Of a stretch of 24,820 bases of DNA, positions 1 to 5,777 are shown piece by piece (positions within the stretch are counted from its first letter, which is position 1; each line of letters opens with the position of its first letter). A program made the position numbers and the translations under genes. This DNA is from an uncultured Collinsella sp. (GTDB lineage: Bacteria; Actinomycetota; Coriobacteriia; Coriobacteriales; Coriobacteriaceae), in NCBI GenBank assembly GCA_958438955.1, contig CAUBTS010000018.1, positions 1-24,820 of the forward strand. The letters run 5' to 3'. A model generated the notes under the pieces. It made no database searches, was not told the DNA's origin, and worked only from the letters and a program-made list of their open reading frames with translations.

Positions 1-102
1 TGTGCTTTCCGTCTTGCGCAGGACTGTAGAGCAGCAAACTTAACCCGCGCCAGCCGGCCCCGGAGACCCTCCCGGAGGGCCCAAAAAATATTTTCAAAAA
101 AG
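1..102. other. left edge, no gene recognised
   Basis: No open frame, RNA gene or clear terminator is supported here. A short GC-rich inverted repeat (CCCTC/GAGGG near 68-80) is followed by an A-run on the + strand. That is the wrong polarity for a + strand terminator, so I make no call. Confidence 0.4.
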
Positions 103-105
103 TTG

Positions 106-135
106 TTGCGCGCCGGACAGACTTCTGTGTATACT
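106..135 (+). promoter_or_regulatory. promoter of the tRNA-Asp gene
   Basis: A -35-like TTGCGC (106-111) and a -10 TATACT (130-135) are separated by 18 bp. The -10 is preceded by TGTG, an extended -10 feature. It lies about 46 bp upstream of the mature tRNA 5' end, as expected for a short tRNA leader. The element is seen in the sequence; promoter activity is inferred. Confidence 0.6.
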
Positions 136-181
136 AATCCCCGCAGCGCACGCGAGCGGAAACAAACGCGAACGTCTGCCT

Positions 182-259
<78 letters not shown>

Positions 260-270
260 ACGCAATTAAA

Positions 271-296
271 GCCACGTCTTCGGACGTGGCTTTTTG
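271..296 (+). terminator. terminator of tRNA-Asp
   Basis: A perfect 8-bp stem GCCACGTC/GACGTGGC (271-278 and 283-290) closes a TTCG tetraloop and is followed by TTTTT. It begins 12 nt after the tRNA CCA, so it should end a monocistronic tRNA transcript. Confidence 0.92.
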
Positions 297-303
297 CGTT
301 TGA

Positions 304-618
304 TGCACTTTGTTTCGATAGAACGATCGCCCTGGTGCATCTTCGCCCAGAATCCCCGCGCCTTCGGGAACGCAAGTAAAATCTAATAAGTATATCTGTC
401 TGAACAACAGCTTTGTTGCGCAACACCTGTTCTACGAGACAGGGGGTTAGGTTATACTAAATTGCACTGTGCGCCGCATCTGATGCATTTCGCTCCAAGC
501 GCGGCACTCAGTGGATATCCGATTTACCATTTGGATGTCCTGGCGGTCATTTAGCGTCTCGACACAAGCTCGGCCCCGGAGCTCGTTCGAGCTGTTCGTA
601 TTCCTTGAAAGGGGAAAA
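304..618. other. gene-free stretch, leader of the Rrf2 gene
   Basis: About 315 bases lie between the tRNA terminator and the Rrf2 gene. They hold a -10-like TATACT and an imperfect palindrome, listed separately. If transcription starts near 465, the leader before the ATG at 619 would be about 150 nt. An upstream in-frame ATG at 511 would add 36 residues, but they resemble no Rrf2 N-terminus and lack a ribosome binding site, so I treat this stretch as leader. Confidence 0.5.
421..458 (+). promoter_or_regulatory. possible promoter and operator of the Rrf2 gene
   Basis: TATACT at 453-458 has a weak TTCTAC 17 bp upstream (430-435). Over the -35 lies an inverted repeat, CCTGT (426-430) and ACAGG (439-443), extending imperfectly to AACACCTGT and ACAGGGGGTT. 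Rrf2 regulators bind dyads at promoters and often autoregulate, so this could be the protein's own operator. The site is visible; its role is inferred. Confidence 0.45.
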
Positions 619-1104
619 ATGGACATATCGAGGAAGACTGATTACGCCCTTCGAATGCTGGCGATGCTTGCTGAGGATCCGGAGTGTTTGCTTTCTGTTC
701 GCACCGCTGCCGAAGAGGTCAATGTCCCGTATTCGTTTGCCCGCTCGATTCAGCACGGTTTGGTCCAGGCCGGTATTGTGGAGAGCCTGCGTGGCGTCCA
801 CGGTGGCATGCGTCTCAAGGTCAGTCCGGACGACGTCACTATCCGCCAGGTCGTCGAGGCCGTTCAGGGTCCTATGGTTATGAACGATTGCACCGCGCCC
901 GATGGTGACTGTGCGCGCATGGGCGCGTGCTGCTATCATCCCCTGTGGGCCGGAGCCCAGGCGTTGATGCGCGACTACCTCGATTCCGTTTCGCTCGGCG
1001 ACATCGTCGCTCACCGCCAGTTCCCGGCCGTCGATCCCAAGTTCGCCGACCGCGAAGCGTTTCCCGAGTACGCCACCTGCGCGTGCGCTTACCGGGAGGA
1101 ATAG
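619..1104 (+). CDS. Rrf2-family transcriptional regulator with IscR-like cysteines
   Basis: A 161-residue winged-helix regulator of usual Rrf2 length. It opens with MDISRKTDYALRMLAML, the typical Rrf2 start, followed by an HTH near residues 26-50 and the GGM wing turn near 63-65. Cysteines at C91, C98, C104 and C105 lie where IscR and NsrR bind an Fe-S cluster. C98 and C104 keep the X5 spacing, while C91-C98 is X6 rather than X5. Two more cysteines sit near the C-terminus. Start 619 is chosen for the adjacent GAAAGGGG Shine-Dalgarno. The glycosylase gene begins 21 bp downstream with its own ribosome binding site, so the two probably form one transcript. The protein likely senses Fe-S status, nitric oxide or redox. 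Which one cannot be read from sequence. Family call is secure; ligand is inference. Confidence 0.9.
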   Translation: MDISRKTDYALRMLAMLAEDPECLLSVRTAAEEVNVPYSFARSIQHGLVQAGIVESLRGVHGGMRLKVSPDDVTIRQVVEAVQGPMVMNDCTAPDGDCARMGACCYHPLWAGAQALMRDYLDSVSLGDIVAHRQFPAVDPKFADREAFPEYATCACAYREE

Positions 1105-1125
1105 CGCCGCATAAGGAGCATAGCC

Positions 1126-2031
1126 ATGATTCAGGACCCCTTTCGTTCGATGATTCGTTCGGAAGGGGTCCTGCGTTATCGCGACCTTCCGTGGCGCCGT
1201 ACACGCGATCCGTACATCATTTGGCTTTCTGAGGTCATGCTGCAGCAAACACAGGTGCCGCGTGTGGAGGCGCGCATGCCGGTGTGGCTCGATCGTTTTC
1301 CGACTGTGCAGGCGCTTGCCCAGGCCGCGCCTTCCGATGCTTTGGACGCTTGGCAGGGCATGGGCTACAACCGACGCGCTCTGGCGCTTCACGGGGCCGC
1401 TCAGCGCGTTGTAGAGGACTGGGACGGGGAGTTTCCGCGTGAGACGCGTGACTTGGTCGCTCTGCCTGGTATTGGCCCGGCAACGGCGCAGGGTATCCGT
1501 TCGTTTGCGTTTGATCTTCCGGGCGTGTATTTGGAGACCAATGTGCGCACGGTCTTTTTGCATCATTTCTTTCCCGATGTGCCGGCCGTTCCCGATCGCG
1601 AACTGGTGCCGCTGATCCAAGCTGCCTGTCCGGCGGTCCCCGGTGCGGCGGCGGACGAGATCGCGCCCTTTGCCGCGCCTCAAGACGATGCCGACACGCC
1701 GCGCGCGTGGTATTACGCATTGCTGGATTACGGCGCGTATCTTAAAAAGACACTGCCCAATCCGTCCAGGCGGTCGGCGGGCTATAGTCGTCAGTCCAAG
1801 TTTGAGGGCTCGCGCCGCCAAAAGCGCGCGCATATCGTGCGTATGTTGTTGGCAGCGCGCGATGGGCAGCCGGCGGGGATTACGCTTGCTGATGCCGTGG
1901 TGGGCGTTAACGAGATGGAAGCGGCAGCCGGTCGCGGGCCGGTCGAGTGCGACTTGATCGCGGGCATTCTAGCTGACCTGGAGCGCGAGGGCTTTTGCCG
2001 AGCCGAGGACGATCGTTGGTTGAGTGTGTAG
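1126..2031 (+). CDS. HhH-GPD DNA glycosylase, MutY-like, without Fe-S cysteines
   Basis: A 301-residue member of the MutY/Nth superfamily, whose MutY branch removes adenine opposite 8-oxoguanine. The MutY catalytic motif LSEVMLQQTQV is present, with E36 as the catalytic glutamate. The hairpin-helix-hairpin (LPGIGPATA, about 114-122) has no lysine at the Nth bifunctional position, fitting a monofunctional enzyme. The usual catalytic aspartate (D138 in E. coli MutY) is replaced by E137 in YLETNVRTV. The segment that should hold C-X6-C-X2-C-X5-C instead reads DYGAYLKKTLPNPSRRS with no cysteines. There is also no full C-terminal MutT-like 8-oxoG recognition domain, only about 60 residues resembling a winged helix. 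I recall a subfamily with this ETN plus LKK..PNPSRRS signature, so this is more likely an established variant than a decayed gene. The start has a good AAGGAG site. Confidence 0.85.
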   Translation: MIQDPFRSMIRSEGVLRYRDLPWRRTRDPYIIWLSEVMLQQTQVPRVEARMPVWLDRFPTVQALAQAAPSDALDAWQGMGYNRRALALHGAAQRVVEDWDGEFPRETRDLVALPGIGPATAQGIRSFAFDLPGVYLETNVRTVFLHHFFPDVPAVPDRELVPLIQAACPAVPGAAADEIAPFAAPQDDADTPRAWYYALLDYGAYLKKTLPNPSRRSAGYSRQSKFEGSRRQKRAHIVRMLLAARDGQPAGITLADAVVGVNEMEAAAGRGPVECDLIAGILADLEREGFCRAEDDRWLSV

Positions 2032-2145
2032 CCCGCTCAAATCTGAAGAACGGGATTGTAAGGTTTAGATTTTCGGCATGAGGGCATCCTAAAGACGAGG
2101 CCGCTCGAAGCCTACGGGCGGCATGCGTTGAAGGGAAGTACACCT

Positions 2146-2685
2146 ATGGATTTTGAGAATTCCCAAACCAAGAAGAACCTCGAGACCGCTTTTGCCGGTG
2201 AGTCCCAGGCACACACCAAGTATCGCTACTATGCCTCCAAGGCCAAGAAGGACGGCTACGTTCAGATTTCGAACATCTTTGCCGAGACGGCTGGCAACGA
2301 GTCCGAGCACGCCAAACTGTGGTTTAAGTATCTGCACGATGGCGCCGTCCCCGACACCCTGGACAATCTGCGCGATGCCGCCGCAGGAGAGAACTACGAG
2401 TGGACCACGATGTACGACGAGTTTGCCAAGACCGCCGAGGAGGAGGGCTTTGTCGAGATCGCCGAGAAGTTCCGTGGTGTCGCCGCCGTCGAGAAGGCCC
2501 ACGAGGAGCGCTACAACAAACTCGTCGAGCGCATTGAGTCGGGCGAGGTGTTTGAGCGTGAGGGCGTGAAGGTGTGGAAGTGCCTGAACTGCGGGCACCT
2601 GCACGTTGGTGCCGAGGCGCCTGAGGTGTGCCCGGTGTGTAACCACCCGAAGGCGTACTTTGAGGAGCAGGTGGTGAACTACTAG
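2146..2685 (+). CDS. rbr: rubrerythrin
   Basis: A 179-residue cytoplasmic non-heme iron peroxidase that reduces hydrogen peroxide in anaerobes. The N-terminal four-helix ferritin-like domain carries diiron ligands in GESQAHTKY (E19), ESEH (about residues 51-54), the central NYEW region and VEKAHEERY. The C-terminal rubredoxin-like domain binds iron through C146-X2-C149 and C162-X2-C165. Length and domain order are canonical. A TTG at 2128 in the same frame would add six residues, but the AAGGGA Shine-Dalgarno (2131-2136) overlaps that extension and fits ATG 2146. It follows the Rrf2 and glycosylase genes by 114 bp and shares their oxidative-damage theme, although no shared promoter was seen. 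Confidence 0.96.
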   Translation: MDFENSQTKKNLETAFAGESQAHTKYRYYASKAKKDGYVQISNIFAETAGNESEHAKLWFKYLHDGAVPDTLDNLRDAAAGENYEWTTMYDEFAKTAEEEGFVEIAEKFRGVAAVEKAHEERYNKLVERIESGEVFEREGVKVWKCLNCGHLHVGAEAPEVCPVCNHPKAYFEEQVVNY

Positions 2686-2717
2686 CGCGTGTTGCGGGCG
2701 TGGCGCTTGATGCGGAG

Positions 2718-2936
2718 CGCGGGGGGGGGGGCGAAAATTTACCACCCCCCACCGCCGGCGCGCCGGGCCCCCGGGCCCACCTTTCCCTCTCGCTCACGGC
2801 TTCGCAGAGTCGCGCGAGGCAAAGGTATTTCCCGCCCCCGCGCTCCGGCGTTGGGTTGCTGCGCGCTCGCTACAGAAAAGCTGATAAGAAGTTTGTGTGC
2901 CGCCCCTTATGGGGCGGCACGTTTTTGTGGGGGCCG
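2718..2936 (+). repeat. G-tract/C-tract composite repeat, copy 1
   Basis: An 11-base G run (2721-2731), an AT core AAAATTTA, a C run (2745-2750) and GGGCCC palindromes are followed by a conserved tail. That tail (about 2840-2936) matches copy 2 exactly 900 bp downstream, with about eight substitutions and two small indels over roughly 96 bases. Shared stretches include CGCTCCGGCGTTG, TACAGAAAAGCTGATAA and GTTTGTGTGCCGCCCC. The tail ends in a strong terminator hairpin. No coding potential was seen. Confidence 0.8.
2897..2926 (+). terminator. terminator downstream of rubrerythrin
   Basis: A perfect 10-bp stem GTGCCGCCCC/GGGGCGGCAC (2897-2906 and 2911-2920) with loop TTAT is followed by GTTTTT. 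It forms the tail of repeat copy 1 and lies about 210 bp after the rubrerythrin stop. Confidence 0.85.
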
Positions 2937-3011
2937 GTTGGGGCGGTGACGTTGCTTAGAGGGTACACTGGGTAGCGTTGGCTATTCGTTTCCTCTTGTG
3001 AGGTGTTGGTT

Positions 3012-3680
3012 ATGGGTAAGAAGTCTCGGGCTCGGGTTGCTGCGGCGGGGACTCGCAAGGATCCTGGTCGTCGGGTTGCCGAGGGTAAAAAGGCCGATCG
3101 TGCTGAGAAGGACAAGAAAGTCGACGTGCATGCTCATCCTGAGTGGGCGCCCCATTTGAATTCGGCTAGTGAGGATTTGACTGCCAAGCTGTTTACGATG
3201 GTCGAGGTCATCTTGGGTGTGGTGCCCGTGGTGGTCATTGGCCTGTTCCTGGCCTCTAAGGATGCCACGAGCGTGGATAAGCTCACCGGGGTCTTTTCGC
3301 AGGACCCCTCGATGGTGGTCACGTTTATTTCTGCGTGCTTGCAGCCGTTTGTGGCGTACATGCTGTATATGGTCTACCACAAATACTGCGAGGGTAATGC
3401 AGGCTTTGCCGCCGGCAACCTGATCGGTCTTTTGTGCTCCGAGATCCTACTGCTCAATATCCCAGGCGTCATCGGTATGGGCATCTTGCTGTGGCGTGTT
3501 TGGCGCAACGTCGCCCCGCACTTTGAGAGCTGGTTGTTTGAGCGTCGCTTTGCGGGCGCCCTGGCTGACATTGCCGGCTCGCTCGTGATTCTGGCCCTGG
3601 CGTTTATGTGCGCCACCGCCGCCCGCGGTCTCGCGGGCATGTTTTCGGTCCCCCCCCCCCTGGGGGGGGTGGGGGGTTAA
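3012..3680 (+). CDS. predicted four-span membrane protein of unknown function
   Basis: I do not recognise this 222-residue protein. The N-terminal 50 residues are highly basic (KKSRAR, GTRKDPGRR, KKADRAEKDKK). Four hydrophobic segments follow near residues 60-82, 103-125, 136-162 and 186-210. The basic N-terminus suggests a cytoplasmic N-in orientation. ATG 3012 is preferred to GTG 3003 because GAGG at 3000-3003 is 8 nt upstream of it. The last nine or so codons read through a C11 run and G runs, giving the low-complexity tail PPPLGGVGG. This looks like intrusion of repeat copy 2 into the 3' end, so the ancestral C-terminus probably lay near FSV. Function is unknown. Confidence 0.72.
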   Translation: MGKKSRARVAAAGTRKDPGRRVAEGKKADRAEKDKKVDVHAHPEWAPHLNSASEDLTAKLFTMVEVILGVVPVVVIGLFLASKDATSVDKLTGVFSQDPSMVVTFISACLQPFVAYMLYMVYHKYCEGNAGFAAGNLIGLLCSEILLLNIPGVIGMGILLWRVWRNVAPHFESWLFERRFAGALADIAGSLVILALAFMCATAARGLAGMFSVPPPLGGVGG

Positions 3681-3834
3681 ACTCCCCCCGCTGCCACCCG
3701 GGTTCGCTGGGGGGGGCCCGGAACGTTTTCCCCCCCCCTGCGCTCCGGCGTTGAGTCGTCGCATGCTCGTTACAGAAAAGCTGATAATAAGTTTGTGTGC
3801 CGCCCCTTTGGGGCGGCACTTTTTGTGGGGGTCC
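3650..3834 (+). repeat. G-tract/C-tract composite repeat, copy 2
   Basis: It starts inside the end of the preceding gene with C11 (3650-3660), G8 (3662-3669) and G6 (3671-3676). An AT core TTAAACT, C6 (3684-3689), G8 (3709-3716) and C9 (3730-3738) follow. The conserved tail from about 3740 matches copy 1, and the unit ends in a terminator. The alternating pure G and pure C blocks could fold as long hairpins or G-quadruplexes. Confidence 0.8.
3797..3824 (+). terminator. terminator in repeat copy 2
   Basis: A perfect 10-bp stem GTGCCGCCCC/GGGGCGGCAC (3797-3806 and 3810-3819) with loop TTT is followed by TTTTT (3820-3824). It is the same stem as the copy 1 terminator with a shorter loop. Confidence 0.88.
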
Positions 3835-4077
3835 CGGTCTCCACAATTTTCGTCAAGCTTTTGGTTAGATTTTGGTCAGTTGGCGTAAGGGTGGAAGGCC
3901 AAAAGATTGCTGGCGAAAAAAGCTCAGAGAAAGTGCTGGTAGGGGAGTTGTTGAGCTTTTCGACAGCTTTTGAGCAAAAGAAACTTTGCGGCTATTGCCG
4001 GCGATTGCGTTGTCGCGGTCATGGCGGTGCGGGATGCTGAGCGTAAGCGTCGAATGCTCCGATTTTTGGAGGCCAGC
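3835..4077. other. AT-richer gene-free stretch or N-terminal extension
   Basis: The stretch holds the directly repeated TTTTGGT (3870s) and AGCTTTT (3950s-3960s) but no defined element. The frame of the downstream gene is open from TTG 3970 through ATG 4021. Neither start has a well-placed ribosome binding site, so I treat this as leader, with a longer N-terminus possible. Confidence 0.35.
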
Positions 4078-4512
4078 ATGGATCTGTTTCTTGAGACTCC
4101 GCAGCAACAAGCCGAGCGCATGTTGCGCCAGCAGCAACGACTCATGGAGATGCAAATGCAAGGGGCGGCAGTCCAGCCCTTTGCGCAAAATGTCGTGCCC
4201 GCTGCTGTACCTGCAGCTGTGCCCGGGTGCGAATCGGCACCAGAGGCCTATTCCGTACAGCAAGATTCATATGCGCAGGAGCTCGCGTTCGACAAGCGTC
4301 GTGCGCGTCGTCGCCGCGTGGGCCAGCGCCTGCGCACATTGGCGATGATCGTGCTCATTCCGCTAGGACTTGCGGCGATTTTCTTGGTCTCGTATGCGCT
4401 CACCTGCATCCTCAACGGTGCTTCGCCCGGCGAAGTGCTCCAACATCTGTCAGCCCTCGGCCAGCGCCTAGGCGATGTCATAACAACAATCCGCGCCGGC
4501 TGGGAGAGTTAG
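4078..4512 (+). CDS. small single-span membrane protein, unknown function
   Basis: I do not recognise this 144-residue protein. ATG 4078 is chosen because GGAGG (4068-4072) sits 5 nt upstream. ATG 4021 or TTG 3970 in the same frame would add 19 or 36 residues, including a basic RKRR patch. Residues 8-30 are rich in Gln, Met and Arg and could form a short coiled coil. An Ala/Pro/Val-rich stretch follows, then a basic RRARRRRVGQR patch and one hydrophobic span near residues 87-112 (LAMIVLIPLGLAAIF and on). The short C-terminal tail lies beyond the membrane. The basic patch before the span suggests the N-terminal part is cytoplasmic. No partner or pathway can be assigned. Confidence 0.62.
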   Translation: MDLFLETPQQQAERMLRQQQRLMEMQMQGAAVQPFAQNVVPAAVPAAVPGCESAPEAYSVQQDSYAQELAFDKRRARRRRVGQRLRTLAMIVLIPLGLAAIFLVSYALTCILNGASPGEVLQHLSALGQRLGDVITTIRAGWES

Positions 4513-4577
4513 CGTTTGTCACATTAGGACTTCTAGGGTGTAGGGATTATCGCCACGAGCGGAATTCTTGCATCCTG

Positions 4578-4635
4578 TTGGTCCTGTCGTGCGACTGAAT
4601 AGTATTATTGAAGATGAATAATAATAGGATTTGTT
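4578..4635 (+). promoter_or_regulatory. promoter and operator-like palindrome before the nucleotidyltransferase gene
   Basis: TTGGTC (4578-4583) and TAGTAT (4600-4605), 16 bp apart, make a plausible promoter. The perfect inverted repeat TATTATT (4603-4609)/AATAATA (4617-4623), with a 7-nt spacer, covers the -10 and likely start site. AGGA at 4626-4629 is the ribosome binding site. A palindrome over the start site fits autorepression by the HTH protein of this two-gene unit, which is an inference. Confidence 0.45.
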
Positions 4636-5166
4636 ATGTATAAGCAGGATTTAGAACAGACTCTTTTGGGCATTGACGAAGAGGCGGAGCTGGAAATAGG
4701 TCCAAGAGACGACAGGCCGAACGTTGTATTGGTGGGAGGAAGCGCCTTCATGCTAAACGATGTGACGAATCGTTCGGTTACACATGACATTGATGTGTTT
4801 GAGGCAGATAGGTGCCTCCGCGAGATCATAGCTCGATACCCCGAGGTGAATGGTATGGCGGTGGCATATTGTAATCAGATGCCGTTCAATTACGAAGATC
4901 GTTTGATTCCCTTGGATATTGGGGCGCGTTTTATCAGGTACTTTACGCCATCCTTGGAGGACCTGGCGGTAATGAAGCTCTATGTCTGTCGTCCGAACGA
5001 CATCATCGATCTTCATAGTCAGGCATTCGTCGACCGACTTGATTGGGGGTTGCTCGAACGGCTTATATTCGACGAGGGAGAGGCGCTGGCGTCGTCGCCT
5101 TCGGAGCGGAGTTATCAAGAGATGGTCTGTGCATACAGGCAATACAAAAAGGAGGTGCTCGGTTGA
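4636..5166 (+). CDS. DUF6036/AbiEii-like nucleotidyltransferase, possible toxin
   Basis: A 176-residue protein with the signature of the nucleotidyltransferase fold. VLVGGSAF (G34-G35-S36) is the glycine-serine loop and HDIDVF (D51-x-D53) gives the two metal-binding aspartates. A later KLYVCRPNDIIDL segment resembles the K..A.R.KD..DL region of DUF6036/AbiEii proteins. Such proteins can act as toxins that nucleotidylate tRNA or proteins, although substrates differ and activity here is unproven. The stop overlaps the TTG start of the next gene, giving strict translational coupling. The pair is more AT-rich than its neighbours and sits downstream of repeat-laden DNA, suggesting acquisition. The family call is fairly firm; the toxin role is inference. 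Confidence 0.78.
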   Translation: MYKQDLEQTLLGIDEEAELEIGPRDDRPNVVLVGGSAFMLNDVTNRSVTHDIDVFEADRCLREIIARYPEVNGMAVAYCNQMPFNYEDRLIPLDIGARFIRYFTPSLEDLAVMKLYVCRPNDIIDLHSQAFVDRLDWGLLERLIFDEGEALASSPSERSYQEMVCAYRQYKKEVLG

Positions 5167-5726
5167 ATCTGACCTTTGAGGGATTCTTAAAAGGCTATTG
5201 CCGAGAGCTATCCGGACAGCAGTCGCTGAGTTTTAGAAAATTGGTTGAGCAGGCGACGACGGATGCGCCGCGCGTGGCGGAGCCTCTGTTTTTGCTCGCT
5301 TTGGCGCAAGGAAAAGCCGAATACGTTCTGGGTTTATCCGAGGGCTCGTGGATGGAACGAGATTACCGAGACGTTTTATCCTTGTACGGTCAAGCGGGTA
5401 GCATGGCGTCTCTATGCGCTAAAAGTGAGCTCCCTAATCGTTATGCCAACGTTTGGCGTGCGTATAGAGCGGTGAAGGAAAAGCCGGCGGCCGATAGAAG
5501 GGTGAACGCCCTGATGAGAAAGAAAACGCTGGAAGCATTGGAGGAATCGGGTGTAACGCGCTATGGCCTCTGCCGTGCTCTGCGCCTGAATAAAGGAAAC
5601 GTATACGCATACTTGGCCGGCGATGACTCAAAGGTGAGCAGGGAGACGGCGCGCCGCATTATGGAATATGCGGAGGAGAGGGGCGCCCAAGAAGGGGCCG
5701 GGCGCCCGGTGCGTATGACGGGGTAA
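5163..5726 (+). CDS. HTH-domain partner of the nucleotidyltransferase, possible antitoxin
   Basis: A 187-residue protein. The frame is open further upstream, but TTG 5163 is the best start: GGAGG at 5151-5155 is 7 nt upstream and the codon overlaps the previous gene's TGA. Residues 1-115 are helical and unlike any family I recognise. Residues about 118-175 form a clear DNA-binding HTH (TRYGLCRALRLNKGNVYAYL, then SRETARRIMEYA), similar to XRE/Cro-type helices. Tight coupling to a nucleotidyltransferase, plus a palindrome at the shared promoter, suggests an antitoxin-autoregulator. The larger N-terminal region may bind the partner. Not certain: it could simply be a regulator co-transcribed with an enzyme. 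Confidence 0.68.
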   Translation: MNLTFEGFLKGYCRELSGQQSLSFRKLVEQATTDAPRVAEPLFLLALAQGKAEYVLGLSEGSWMERDYRDVLSLYGQAGSMASLCAKSELPNRYANVWRAYRAVKEKPAADRRVNALMRKKTLEALEESGVTRYGLCRALRLNKGNVYAYLAGDDSKVSRETARRIMEYAEERGAQEGAGRPVRMTG

Positions 5727-5777
5727 GATTGATCGCGGTTTTGATCGGTGCTCGATTGGGTTTGTTGGGCGGAGTTT

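Noticed and set aside
547..1833. 428-residue minus-strand open frame opposite the Rrf2 and MutY-like genes
   Set aside because: It spans two recognised genes and shows no domain or ribosome binding site.
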